Below are positions 1 through 10,436 of a DNA stretch of 64,000 bases, one piece after another; within the stretch, counting starts at the first letter, position 1; the number at the start of each line of letters is the position of its first letter. This stretch comes from Lateolabrax maculatus (lineage: Eukaryota; Chordata; Actinopteri; Acropomatiformes; Lateolabracidae). The stretch covers positions 21,097,501-21,161,500 of the forward strand of contig CM062205.1 in assembly GCA_031216445.1 (NCBI GenBank), given 5' to 3'. The translations under genes and the position numbers were made by a program. Below the pieces are notes generated by a model. The model was not told the DNA's origin, ran no database searches, and saw only the letters and a list, made by a program, of their open reading frames with translations.

Positions 1-644
1 ATCCTTATATGGTCCAATATGGGCAGATTTCAAGCCGATTTTAGAGGGGAAAACTTCAGATTACTGATATGGCAGCCAATATAATGATGAAAATAAACCT
101 TTTCTATTAATGAAAAAAGTCCTTTTCTATGTGGATTGTCCACCGATTCTGCACCGATATGACTATGCAAAGGTACTCAGAAGGCTGCTTTCTTAAACAA
201 ATAACTTTGTTAAAGAATATTTAACATCATCATACACTATCAACCAATTCCAGAGATGGACACGGAGAGAAAATAAAGAATAAATAAACATAAAATAGCT
301 TAATAAACATCTGTACTTTTATGTTCAGTATCGGTCAGTTTCTGACCATTTAAATGAAGAATAAATAAAAGATCAAATAAATAGCTAAATAACAGTGGCA
401 ACAGTATGTATAAATCTGTTCAGAACATGGTTGTTTGTTATGTTGGTAATTGTTTTTTTTAGTGCCAATTTATAGTTTTTATGAAAAGTGAGGTATTTAA
501 TAAAAAGTCTGCTGAAACTAAATTAATTACAATTAAAAATGCAAAATACAGTACAGCAGGGTCCTGAAGAGCTGAAGAGCCAATTCAACCACTGGGTGGA
601 GGCACAGCACATGCTATGCAGCTTTTATCATGAGGATCATCACA
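1..644. other. AT-rich sequence upstream of first V segment
   Basis: No coding segment, leader exon or RSS was recognised here. The stretch is AT-rich. The last 100 bases before position 645 probably hold the promoter and 5' UTR of the first V segment, but no motif is clear enough to name. Confidence 0.5.
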
Positions 645-1127
645 ATGTCTTCATCTATGCCAACGTTTGGTTTCCTCTGCATCTGTTTTTATTGTAAGAT
701 GTACATTTTCATCCTGAATTACATGAAAATAGTCATCATTTATATCACTATTCATAGAACATACTAAAAACTATTTTCTCAAATTTTTTGTTCTGCATCA
801 ATAACATTAAATCTGCTTTCTCCGCAGGTCAGGTGAGCGCTGTCACATTTCAGCAATTTCCTCCCCAGATAGTGGAGGAGAGCAGCGAGGTCCAGATTAA
901 CTGCAGTCATAATGATAATAGCCTGCTACTAATGCTCTGGTATCAGCAAAGAAAGGACAGTCTGTCTATGACCCTCACTGGGGATGGATATGGAAAAAGT
1001 TCCCCAAACTATGAGGGTCAGTTTGAAGAACAATTCAAGCTGACAAGAGAAGACACAGCAAGAGGAACGCCTCTTATACAAAGAGCAAGCATGGAGCACT
1101 CTGCTGTTTATTTCTGTGCTGCCAGTA
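645..1127 (+). CDS. trbv: TRB variable segment V1 (leader + V exon)
   Basis: Germline V segment of a T-cell receptor beta chain. The leader exon runs 645-693 (MSSSMPTFGFLCIC...), the donor GT is at 694 and the acceptor AG ends at 827. The V exon is 828-1127, and the phase joins cleanly as T|GT. The first Ig cysteine (INCSH), the LWYQQ core and the second cysteine (VYFCAAS) are all present. A 23-RSS follows directly, so the segment is unrearranged. Framework 3 departs from its neighbours: where they read SESAVYFC or SDSAVYFC this one reads MEHSAVYFC, losing the acidic residue, and the strand before it is altered (RGTPLIQRAS). The frame is open, so it may be functional or a decaying segment. 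V1 and V5 share a similar leader and probably one subfamily. Confidence 0.85.
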
Positions 1128-1166
1128 CACAGTGATGTGGCTTAATGTCACTCCCTCACTAAAAAC
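1128..1166 (+). promoter_or_regulatory. V1 recombination signal (23-RSS)
   Basis: The heptamer CACAGTG (1128-1134) is followed by a 23-base spacer (1135-1157) and a nonamer ACTAAAAAC (1158-1166), close to the ACAAAAACC consensus. It marks the V border and would pair with the 12-RSS on the 5' side of the D segment. Confidence 0.9.
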
Positions 1167-1272
1167 CCTGATCCTTTTCCTGTAAATGAGACGTTGCATT
1201 GGCACAAGAGGCGGTGCCTCTTAATACATCGTTGGAGGAAGTTGTGGTTCTCCTGCAGCACAAACTTGAAGA

Positions 1273-1738
1273 ATGTCTTTAGTTTTGATAGCATTTCTTC
1301 TCATCTTGCTTCCATGTAATGAAATTAACTGCAAAAACAGCAATTATTTTGTTTTGTTGATTTTATAAAGCATTTATATTCATGTTTTTTTCTCCATGGC
1401 TTCTGTATGAACTACTTTTTAAATCTGTGTTTTTCCCACAGATGGAGCTAAGAGTGTGACCTTCCAGCCATCTCAGCCCTGGATAGTCAATGAAAAGGCC
1501 AGGGTGGATTTTAAATGCAGCCACGATGATAGCAGTCTTACTGTAATGCTCTGGTATCAGCAAACAGAGAGCGGTCTGATGAATTTAATTGGATACAGCT
1601 ACACTGGCAGTGAACCCAACTATGAGAAGCAGTTTGAAGGTCGGTTCCAGATTACAAGAAAAGACGTTCAAACAGGAGCTCTGACAATTCCCACTGTGAA
1701 TCTATCAGAGTCGGCTGTGTATTTCTGTGCTGCCAGTA
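1273..1738 (+). CDS. trbv: TRB variable segment V2 (leader + V exon)
   Basis: Germline TRB V segment. Leader exon 1273-1315 encodes MSLVLIAFLLILLP; the donor GT is at 1316, the acceptor AG at 1440-1441 and the V exon at 1442-1738. The spliced start reads YGAKSVTFQPSQ. Conserved residues are FKCSH (first Cys), LWYQQ, and SESAVYFCAAS (second Cys). It is the first of three nearly identical tandem copies (V2, V3, V4) whose leaders begin 611 and 619 bases apart. All key residues are intact, so it looks usable. Complementarity regions differ from V3 and V4 by only a few residues. Confidence 0.9.
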
Positions 1739-1777
1739 CACAGTGATGTGGCTTAATGTCACTCCCTCACTAAAAAC
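1739..1777 (+). promoter_or_regulatory. V2 recombination signal (23-RSS)
   Basis: Heptamer CACAGTG 1739-1745, 23-base spacer 1746-1768, nonamer ACTAAAAAC 1769-1777. The spacer is the same as in V1 and V3, so it lies inside the duplicated block. Confidence 0.9.
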
Positions 1778-1883
1778 CCTGATCCTTTTCCTGTAAATGA
1801 GACGTTGCATTGGCACAAGAGGCGGTGCCTCTCAATACATCGTTGGAGGAAGTTGTGTTTCTCCTGCAGCACAAACTTGAAAA

Positions 1884-2357
1884 ATGTTTCCAGTTTTGAT
1901 AGCATTCCTTCTCATCTTGCTCCCATGTAATGAAATGAACTGCAAAAACAAAACCAAAAATTGTTCTGTTGATTTTATAAAGCAATTATAGTCTTTTTTT
2001 TTTTTTTCCCCACCATGGCTTCTGTATGAACTACTTTTTAAATCTGTGTTTTTCCCACAGATGGAGCTAACGGTGTGACCTTCCAGCCATCTCAGCCCTG
2101 GATAGTCAACGAAAAGGCCAGGGTGGATTTTAAATGCAGCCACGATGATAGCAGTCTTGATGTAATGCTCTGGTATCAGCAAACAGACAACGGTCTGATG
2201 AATTTAATTGGATACAGCTTCATTGGCACTGAACCCAACTATGAGAAGCAGTTTAAAGGTCGGTTCGAGATTACAAGAAAAGACGTTCAAACAGGAGCTC
2301 TGACAATTCCCACTGTGAATCTATCAGAGTCGGCTGTGTATTTCTGTGCTGCCAGTA
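1884..2357 (+). CDS. trbv: TRB variable segment V3 (leader + V exon)
   Basis: Germline TRB V segment and a tandem copy of V2. Leader exon 1884-1926 begins MFPVLIAFLL; the donor GT is at 1927, the acceptor AG at 2059-2060 and the V exon at 2061-2357, starting YGANGVTFQPSQ. Both Ig cysteines, the LWYQQ core and the VYFCAAS end are intact. It differs from V4 by very few residues: the position before VMLWYQQ is Asp here and Asn in V4, and the end is CAAS here and CAGS in V4. It appears functional. Confidence 0.9.
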
Positions 2358-2396
2358 CACAGTGATGTGGCTTAATGTCACTCCCTCACTAAAAAC
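2358..2396 (+). promoter_or_regulatory. V3 recombination signal (23-RSS)
   Basis: Heptamer CACAGTG 2358-2364, 23-base spacer 2365-2387, nonamer ACTAAAAAC 2388-2396. Confidence 0.9.
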
Positions 2397-2502
2397 CCTG
2401 ATTCTTTTCCTGTAAATGAGACGTTGCATTGGCACAAGAGGCGGTGCCTCTCAATACATCGTTGGAGGAAGTTGTGTTTCTCCTGCAGCACAAACTTGAA
2501 GA

Positions 2503-2968
2503 ATGTCTTTAGTTTTGATAGCATTTCTTCTCATCTTGCTTCCATGTAATGAAATTAACTGCAAAAACAGCAATTATTTTGTTTTGTTGATTTTATAAAG
2601 CATTTATATTCATGTTTTTTTCCCCATGGCTTCTGTATGAACTACTTTTTAAATCTGTGTTTTTCCCACAGATGGAGCTAACGGTGTGACCTTCCAGCCA
2701 TCTCAGCCCTGGATAGTCAATGAAAAGGCCAGGGTGGATTTTAAATGCAGCCACGATGATAGCAGTCTTAACGTAATGCTCTGGTATCAGCAAACAGACA
2801 ACGGTCTGATGAATTTAATTGGATACAGCTTCATTGGCACTGAACCCAACTATGAGAAGCAGTTTAAAGGTCGGTTCGAGATTACAAGAAAAGACGTCCA
2901 AACAGGAGCTCTGACAATTCCCACTGTGAATCTATCAGAGTCGGCTGTGTATTTCTGTGCCGGCAGTA
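2503..2968 (+). CDS. trbv: TRB variable segment V4 (leader + V exon)
   Basis: Germline TRB V segment and the last copy of the V2-V4 tandem array. Leader exon 2503-2545 encodes MSLVLIAFLLILLP, identical to V2. The donor GT is at 2546, the acceptor AG at 2670-2671 and the V exon at 2672-2968. The end is VYFCAGS rather than CAAS. The 3' flank after the RSS differs from that of V1-V3, so the duplicated block ends at this segment. All conserved residues are present. Confidence 0.9.
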
Positions 2969-3007
2969 CACAGTGATGTGGTTTAATGTCACCCATCACC
3001 AAAAACC
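2969..3007 (+). promoter_or_regulatory. V4 recombination signal (23-RSS)
   Basis: Heptamer CACAGTG 2969-2975, 23-base spacer 2976-2998, nonamer CCAAAAACC 2999-3007 (8 of 9 consensus). Spacer and flank differ from V1-V3. Confidence 0.88.
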
Positions 3008-3744
3008 TTGTTCCCTTTTTTTCTGCATTCAAGTTCAAGACCCTGAGAAGCCAGCTGGGGGAAATTGCCTCCAAACAGCTTAATGAAAATGTAAAATAAC
3101 GTGACTCTTCAGTCACACAGTCTCGAAGAATCACATGAATATGAAAGGGTTCAAGTCCCTTTACTGATTTAAGCATTTTTAAGAACAAAAATTTTTTTTT
3201 TTTATTTCATCAGACATAATCAATTAGTTAGACTGCATAATTTTTCAGCTATTTCAGATTTCCCCAATTTATCCAAATCCAGTTGTGGTGTTGGTATGTA
3301 CACTTTACCACCTACCGAAGATAAAATAAAATAAAAACAAAAGTGAAGATGGAAATACAAACTGTCAACTGCAGCGAGCAAGTTATGCCATTTAAATAAA
3401 AGCTGACTAAACTGTAGAAAACAGGATTTTCTTTGGTAATTATTAGTCAGTCATCCACAGTGAACAGACCTGGGTTGTGAATAAAGAGTATATGACTCTG
3501 AACACCAACCACAAGCAAACACCATGTTTGGCACAGACAGGGAAGTCATGACAGGAATATATGGCAAAGCAAAGCAACAACCAACAACCTAGGGGGAAAT
3601 ATGAGGCATTACCCCTTCAGCCCCAAAACACCAAATATACTTAACCATAACTATTCATAGTTCACCAAATCACTGCCAAACAACAACCTAAAGAAAAAGC
3701 TCAGCCACTCAAATAATTAATTCACAATTAATCCCAATTCTTAC
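3008..3744. other. non-coding interval between V4 and minus-strand exon
   Basis: AT-rich sequence with no V segment, RSS or coding exon that I can support. If the minus-strand exons at 3745-4155 belong to a longer gene, its next exon would be expected here or further left, but none was recognised. Confidence 0.4.
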
Positions 3745-4155
3745 CTATTCATCCAGTGTCTGAGAGGAGAGGAGCAAACTGACACCTGAGAGGAAGAGGA
3801 AGAGGAAGAAAGCAAGCAGCCATCTTGGCCAGCTATCCCGCGCGTCATAACCGTTAGCTCAGCACAGACAGGAGCCAAAACATTAAGTCCTAATATGTGA
3901 CAAGTTACCATAAGCAGCACATTCCTACCTTGGCGAGGTGAAGCTGTGATTCCTGACGATTTGGAGAAGAGTAAACTTTCTGATAAAGTCCGAAGCAGCC
4001 AAAAGCAGGAAAGGAAAGGAAAACTCCCAAAGTGTGTATCTGTGTCCGACCATTGGCCTGAGGAACAACACAAACAACCGACAAATAAACTCCATGAGCA
4101 GCCTGGAGGGCGGCGAAAGCACGATAATCCTGTACACGGTGTCCCGTAGCGCCAT
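3745..4155 (-). CDS. unidentified minus-strand first exon(s), hydrophobic peptide
   Basis: I do not recognise this. On the minus strand an ATG at 4155, in reasonable context (A at -3, G at +4), opens MALRDTVYRIIVLSPPSR followed by two hydrophobic stretches. The frame runs to 3929, where the strong donor AAG|GTAGGA sits; the in-frame stop is formed only by the intron side of that donor. A pyrimidine tract and AG then precede a short second exon ending at 3745 with the strong donor ATAG|GTAAGA. That exon starts either at 3785, which stops in frame within about a dozen residues, or at 3759, which stays open into a further exon not found here. The DNA just upstream (4156-4340) is CpG-rich with two CCAAT boxes, like a promoter. 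It could be a small membrane-protein gene, a decayed gene or a spliced non-coding transcript. Confidence 0.35.
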
Positions 4156-4340
4156 TATTAAACGGTGTGTCTATAAACTTAATTATTTATTAATTCGTTT
4201 GACCGTCGGGAGTTGGCGCGTGCAGAAATTCACCGGGGAAACGGCGCCGCGAGTGGGCGGGGCATTGTCAGTTTAAAAAGACCGCCAATTCAGTGTTGAC
4301 CAATCATGTTCCACCTCGGCCCGAACGTCAGCAGGTTTCA
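4156..4340 (-). promoter_or_regulatory. CpG-rich, CCAAT-box promoter-like segment
   Basis: This stretch has clustered CG dinucleotides in otherwise CpG-poor AT-rich DNA, and CCAAT boxes in GACCAATCA and ATCCAATCAG. It sits immediately upstream of the putative minus-strand first exon. No TATA box is clear. A CpG promoter is unexpected inside a V-segment array, whose promoters are normally CpG-poor. Confidence 0.4.
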
Positions 4341-5333
4341 TCCAATCAGCTCAGCAGGGGATTTCAATTCAATTAAAGCAATAACAAGGGGACAGCAAAG
4401 ATGACAGGCTGACAGGTATACTCACCTGAGACTTTTGTTTTTTATTATTTAATCTTTTTCAAGGTGGCAGAATACATCATAAATTCATTAATTAAAAAAA
4501 AAAGTTATAGGCCCAGTGTTTCTCCATTTATATACATGAATAGAATATTACAGTATGTAATAAAAGATAAATTAAATTAAGTTAAGCTGTCGATGTTCAA
4601 TGATAGCCAGCTATGAATTTTTTTTAAAAACTGTAAACATTTGAAAACAATAGATGGTCAAATGCATTTCATGCCATTGCTTATCTTGTCTAATAAAAGT
4701 ATAAAAGTCAACAGATTTCCCTGGCTTGATTGCAAAACTCTTTAAAAGTTAAAAAGAAAAAACATGAAGACAATATTAAAAAAAGGTTGTATGCTGGAGG
4801 TTGTATACACATTACAAATGTCAATTAAAAATGTTATACAATGAAATTGACAAATTATAGTTAGCTTCATCACATGAAGCTTTAGTTTTCACAGCTTTAG
4901 TTATTGTTAGTGCAACATTTAAAAGACTCCAAATTGTCAATTACAAGCTTTACAGTCAGCCATTTCTGAAGACTTTAAAGCTTAAAACCACTACACCGAG
5001 AAAATCCATCACAATATAAAGGTGTGGATCAATTTGTGATCAGAAATAAAATTGCAGCAAAGAAGCAGAAGCAAGCAGAATTTTTTTTTTTTTTGACAAG
5101 ATCAGAGGAAGAAGGTGGGGAAGAGGAGGTGTGATGTAAGGAGAGGGGAAGGTAGTCATCGCTCATTTGATCTGTGATAAGTTTGTGAGACGGGAGCAAC
5201 ATGTGAATGCTCCTCCTCTGATACCAGAGTTCAGAATATGCTGTGATTGTAAATTTGATATCAAAACAATTGTAAATGTACTTTTGATATTTGTCACTCT
5301 TGCAAAAGTCTCAATTTAAGTTTAGTTTCCAGG
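4341..5333. other. non-coding interval upstream of V5
   Basis: AT-rich interval with no leader exon, RSS or exon recognised. There is a short A/T-run-rich part and a purine-rich patch near 5100-5150. The last 100 bases before 5334 should contain the V5 promoter. Confidence 0.4.
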
Positions 5334-5792
5334 ATGCCTCCAGCTTTATACACGTTTGGATTTTTACTGCTTGTGCTTACAAGTAAGCCTTACTCAATGT
5401 TATATGACTTTTTGAATATTAAGCACTGTTGTTTCTGTAACATCTGTACCCCTGTGGGATTATCCAACATGAATTGACTTTATTCACAGGGAAAGTGGAG
5501 AGTGTTACCTTTGAACAGTCCTCTCCTCAAATTGTGAAGGAAGGGACTGAGGAGCTTGGGATTTACTGCAGTCATGATGGCAGCAGCCTCCAAGTAATGC
5601 TGTGGTACCAACACAAACAGAGCAGTCGGTCTATGAGCCTCATCGGGTTCACAGTCCTCCAGGGTGAACCAACCTACGAGGGCCAATTTAAAGACAGATT
5701 CCTGATAAAAAGAGCCGACACAGTGAGCGGATCTCTGATCATTCACACAGTGGATCCATCAGACTCAGCTGTGTATTTCTGCGCTGCTAGCA
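5334..5792 (+). CDS. trbv: TRB variable segment V5 (leader + V exon)
   Basis: Germline TRB V segment. Leader exon 5334-5382 encodes MPPALYTFGFLLLVLT; the donor GT is at 5383, the acceptor AG ends at 5489 and the V exon is 5490-5792. The spliced start reads RKVESVTFEQSSPQIV. Conserved features are IYCSH (first Cys), MLWYQHK, and SDSAVYFCAAS (second Cys). It belongs to the same broad family as V1-V4 (the XSVTFXQ start and CAAS end) but is well diverged, and the framework is intact. It stands alone, 2.4 kb downstream of V4. Confidence 0.9.
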
Positions 5793-5831
5793 CACAGTGA
5801 TGTGGTTTAATACCACTGCCTCACTAAAAAC
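5793..5831 (+). promoter_or_regulatory. V5 recombination signal (23-RSS)
   Basis: Heptamer CACAGTG 5793-5799, 23-base spacer 5800-5822, nonamer ACTAAAAAC 5823-5831. Confidence 0.9.
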
Positions 5832-6789
5832 CTCCTACAACATGGAAACTAATAACAGCTGTTGCTCAGGGGTTTAGTTGTTTGAGAACTGAACATATTA
5901 TGCTGTTTACTACGATATGATTCATGTATTACATTGCTAAATGATGGGGCCTTTATTTTATGTGACGAGGTTCCTGCTAATATAAATGTATTTACTGCAA
6001 AAAGCAGGAATATTTACTGAAGCTCGATCGAGGAGAAAAAGGGAAACGCCACATGTGAATCACAGCCCAATTCTAAAGATGGTGTCCTGAAGCACAGTAT
6101 TTAACCCTCCACAGACCTGCTTCACTATATTCAAACAGAGTTATTTCTAACTCGGCCTGGCATGTGTGAGGATTCTATTGGATATGGGATCTAAATAGGG
6201 AATATGTCAACCTTTGCTGTCCTAGCAACATCCTCTGTACAGTCTCTCTTATCCAGCACTTCCAAAAATGGCACCAGCCTATTGTGTCTAATCCGGATAC
6301 AGAAGATTTCTAGCTGACCCTGGTCTACCGGCTGCCGGAGCCAACTCGGCCTTGTCAGGCACACAGAGTGAGGCAGGCGAACAGAGACAGACAGTTGACC
6401 TAACCTGTGAAGCCCTGTCTTAACTTACCGTTAACCTACAAGAGGGAAGTTTAACATACAAAAAGAGAAATTCCTTCACATCATCGATCAGATGCTTTTC
6501 CCCCTTGACATTTGCAGCTTCAGGTTTATACATCTAAATGTCACTGAATAACAACACAAAATACTGGCAACCTAAATGTAAAAAAATATCAGATATATAT
6601 CAATATCATTGACCTTCAAACTAAATCCAAACCTCATCAAAGATGAGCTTCTGTGTGCCTTTAGCTTATAATCAGTGAGTGAGAATTAGACAGTACTTCC
6701 CCTCCAATCATGTGATCATGTGGCCTTTGTTTCCTTTGTGTTGTGACATTTGACTGCACCATTCAGCTGGAAGCAAGCTCGTCGCTAAC
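5832..6789. other. non-coding interval between V5 and V6
   Basis: No segment or RSS recognised. Mixed-composition DNA; the V6 promoter is expected in the last 100 bases. Confidence 0.4.
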
Positions 6790-7254
6790 ATGCTTATCAC
6801 AGTCCTTTATCTGTCACTTCTTTTACAGTCAGGTGGGTTTTGTGTATGAACCCATATTGGATGTAACCAGCACTTCTTGAAGGGTCACATTCCCATCAAT
6901 ACATAATGAGTGAATTCACTGTTCTGTATATGGAGGTAAGATGCAATAAAATATCATCCTTCATGTGCTGCAGGTCTCGCTGTTGTAGTTCTTCAGTCTG
7001 GAGATCAAGTGTCTCCCCCAGGAGTCGCAGTGATGTTGGAGTGCAGCATGGGTCCAGGGTTCAGCATGGGCAGCTACACCATGCTCTGGTACAGACAAAA
7101 ACACTACGGAGCTCCAGTGGAGTTTCTCATCAAAGAGTACGAACAAGGCGGGGGCCGCTTCCAGTCGTCTCTTGACACCCCCAACAACAACTTCTCTCTT
7201 CAAATTACCGAGCTGTTTCTCAATGACAGCAGCACATACTACTGTGCCGCCAGT
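6790..7254 (+). CDS. trbv: TRB variable segment V6, divergent family
   Basis: Germline V segment. Leader exon 6790-6832 encodes MLITVLYLSLLLQS; the donor GT is at 6833, the acceptor AG at 6972-6973 and the V exon at 6974-7254. It reads GLAVVVLQSGDQVSPPG..., with the first Cys in VMLECSMG, the core TMLWYRQKHYGAP, and the second Cys in STYYCAAS. It is clearly another family from V1-V5: the CDR1 is GFSMGSYT-like and the region after WYRQ is PVEFLIKEYEQGGG. Assignment to TRB rests on its place upstream of D-J-C in the same orientation and on its 23-RSS, not on sequence alone. Confidence 0.85.
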
Positions 7255-7293
7255 CACAGTGATGCACACAGACCAGACAGTCATACAAATAAC
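7255..7293 (+). promoter_or_regulatory. V6 recombination signal (23-RSS)
   Basis: Heptamer CACAGTG 7255-7261, 23-base spacer 7262-7284, nonamer ACAAATAAC 7285-7293 (7 of 9 consensus). Confidence 0.85.
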
Positions 7294-8380
7294 AAGTCTG
7301 TCTGTCACAGATGGCACACAGGCAGGAAGGAGCTGTGGCTTGTTGGGTTTTTATACTCGACTATCAGATTATAGTCGCCATAGTGGAAGTGGAACAATGA
7401 TGAGATGGATTCAGAATAGTCAAAGCATCACAATTTATATTAATGTAGGGTAAGACTGACATGCAAATTTGTAATGTCTGATAGTGGTTGATTAATGCAA
7501 AACTAAAGCATGGCTCATGATCTCTTCGTGCACAAAGGATTAGACTAAAATATTGAGTTCTCACATCTTTTAAGGATTTGGATTGTGCCAACTGATAAAT
7601 ATTAATGCTGATAAAGACAGCAGATTGCGTTTTAAGTGTTTACTGGAAGGAACTGTGAAACTGTGAAAGAGTATTGGACAACAAATTCAATGAGAGTGAT
7701 TACAAATCAGAAAAAACAGTTAAGTGGTTAGAAAAACTGAATTCCACTAAATCACAAATCAACAATCACAAAACAGCTGTAATAAAAGGAGAACCAATAG
7801 ATAATTCTACAAAAGGAGCATTATGGATAAAAGATGTCAGAAGTAATAATCTCACATAAACTGCTAAAGAACAGTGCCAGTAGTGGTTGCTATAACTCTT
7901 GGTGGCAAAATACATAATACAGCATCAGCATCTCTTGATCAACCAAAGTGGTGGACAGACCTATATTGGAATACAAAGATAATTGGGCGGCTGCAACAGT
8001 GAGGGATAAACAACTACACGTGAGTTTCACCACTAAACTCACTTATTTTATGAAAATAAAATAAATCAGAGAAATTCATATTTCTTCATATAAATGATGT
8101 TTTTCTGGGTTGCAGCAATCAGTTGGTTTCATGCCAAACAGTCAGATCTGTTGTACAAGCACTAAAAACCTCTAAGAACTAATCACAGTGCTCTCGGGGA
8201 AGAGCTTTAACCTGCAGTTGCAGCTCAGTGGCCACTAGGAGACTGAGGCTGTGCTGAGAAACTCCTCCAGACTTTCTTATTTCAGAAGTTTTGACTGTAG
8301 CAGTTCAGTAAGGTCCAGCAGCAGCTGCTGAGCCTGATGGGTCTGATATTTTTACTCTTAACTGTATAATCCATGTCGAA
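7294..8380. other. non-coding interval between V6 and V7
   Basis: No V segment or RSS recognised. A 61-codon open frame at 7674-7859 is lysine- and asparagine-rich, as AT-rich DNA often gives by chance, and no splice or family signal supports it. Confidence 0.4.
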
Positions 8381-8830
8381 ATGAAGCTGCTCTTGGTTGC
8401 AGTTCTCATCTTCACAAGTAAGAACACTTAAATTTATTTTAAAGAAAAATCTAATGCTTGTTTCTATACAGATTTTCTCATTGAAGTTGTTAATATACTT
8501 GTTGTCTTCTTTGTTTTTTTCCAGATTCCTCTGTTGGTGTGAAAATTCAGCAGCCTGCATTTGTATTCAGCCGTGAAGGAGACCCGGCTGTAACTTTGCA
8601 GTGTGAACAAGATGACAGTCAATATTACTATATGTACTGGTACAGAAAAAGCAGCAGTAGGGAATTACAGCTAGTGACATATTCTCTCAATAAAGATTCA
8701 GTGAACACTGAAGCTCCTTTCGACAAGTCCAAGTACACCATGTCCCGGCCTGCAGTGCTTAATTCCTCTTTGCAGATACACCCTGTTGAAGCTGGAGACT
8801 CGGCTCTGTATTACTGTGCATCTAGTAAAG
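8381..8830 (+). CDS. trbv: TRB variable segment V7 (classical CASS type)
   Basis: Germline TRB V segment nearest the D segment. Leader exon 8381-8417 encodes MKLLLVAVLIFT; the donor GT is at 8418, the acceptor AG at 8523-8524 and the V exon at 8525-8830. It reads NSSVGVKIQQPAFVFSREG with the first Cys in TLQCEQDD, the core MYWYRKSS, and the end ALYYCASS. The CASS end and the K-x-x-Q-Q-P-A start are the pattern most familiar from mammalian TRBV. All landmarks are intact. An upstream ATG at 8373 closes after three codons and is not the start. Confidence 0.92.
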
Positions 8831-8869
8831 CACAGTGGTTCAGAAAGCCTGATCAGCTAAACAACAACC
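8831..8869 (+). promoter_or_regulatory. V7 recombination signal (23-RSS)
   Basis: Heptamer CACAGTG 8831-8837, 23-base spacer 8838-8860, nonamer ACAACAACC 8861-8869 (8 of 9 consensus). Confidence 0.9.
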
Positions 8870-10436
8870 TCAGCTATTAATTCATTGAAGGTACAAGAAC
8901 TGCTTCTCTGCAAGTCATGATGTTTCGGCAACACCACAAAGCTGATCGGTTCAGATAAGTGAACAGGTGTTTGCATTGTAAACTTTACGTGTCACATTCA
9001 GTATTATTGTCCCGCACAGTTTCTATAATGTGACTCATTTGGGATTTAGTCTCAGCTTTTTTATTTTAGTATAATTCTGCGTGCAGCCTGACATGAAAGT
9101 ATATCAACATTAAGAGGTTATCATACACTGACCTCTACAGGGTTCATGTAGAATTACACATAAATAAAATTAAATAAATAAAAAAGGATAAAATGTCAAA
9201 GGGAAAACAGCCAAATAATAAAAGTGGTATTAAAATGTATTTATGAATAATGAATGAATAATTAGGCTGAATAATGTTCAGTTTACATACAACACATAAG
9301 TGACCTCTCATTTCATCATAGAAATGCTTATTTCATCTCAAATTACAATTGTGTAGATATAAAGGAATGCAAAAAGTCTCATTTGAACTATGAGCACACT
9401 GGTTGTACTACAATAATTTGGTTGAATTGAGTAAGGAATTCAATATGTTATTTTTGAACAGATATATAAACATAGACTATTCACTGAATACACTAATGTC
9501 ACACGATAGTATTTTATGTCTATGCTAATTTGCACATTGATTACACACGTACATTTCATATTTTTATTTGAGAGCTTTAGTCACTAGTTACTTTGCAGAT
9601 TTACATTATTAATACAAAATTGATTATAATTTATGATGAATAAATAAATGATGATGCCTTATTATAGATTGAGTTTATAAAGTAGTTGAGATCAGGTCCA
9701 CCTTTCCAGCTGCAGCACTTGATGAGTGATGCTTACAATGTCATCAGTAATTATGATCCAAATATAAAATATGTATGATTCTCGAATGAGCCAGTCTGCA
9801 TATAAAGATGTTTACTTTGGGTACTTTACGTATATTTTGAAGCTACTACTTAAATAACATTATAACACATTATCTTCCTCTTACCAGTTATGAAATCACA
9901 AAGTAATGTATTGCATCTTAACATTAATATGTGTTATGCCTGTTATGATGTCATAATATGAATTTGATGTGATCATTTGTTGTCAAGGAATAAATAGCTT
10001 TATACCATTTAGTGATGAATGTTTTATGCAGTGTCCTTTTTAAAGAGTATGTATGTATATCAAGTGTGTTGCTCCAGATTAGAATGAACAATGTTAAGAT
10101 CGCCTACAGTATCAGCCACATCTGTCAGTAAATGTTACTCAGTGAATGTGTGTCTCCTCAGTTCACTGATGACTGGGTGGATAAAGAGGTGTGACCAGCA
10201 GAGACGTCCCTCCCTCTGAGGAGCTACAAACAAACACAAACAAAGACCCTTTTCCTTCCCTCTGTTCTAGCTGCTTTTCTTAGCTGTCACAGAAATAGCA
10301 GCAGTCAGGTTGGAGCCCGTTCAGCCGTCAGTCAGCCCGACCTGTGCAGCTGCTCTGACAGGCAGACAGAGATGGAGGCCGAGATATGGAGAAGCCGGGT
10401 GGGGGAAGGAGGGGGGAGACAACGAAAAAGACTTCA
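8870..10436. other. AT-rich V-to-D interval
   Basis: No further V segment was found. The left part (about 8900-10100) is very AT-rich. The 250 bases before the D segment (10190-10436) are less AT-rich and contain pyrimidine-rich stretches; by analogy with mammals this is where a germline D-beta promoter would lie, but no motif proves it. Confidence 0.4.

Noticed and set aside
7674..7859. Open frame of 61 codons between V6 and V7.
   Set aside because: Lys/Asn-rich composition expected of AT-rich DNA; no splice sites, RSS or family features.
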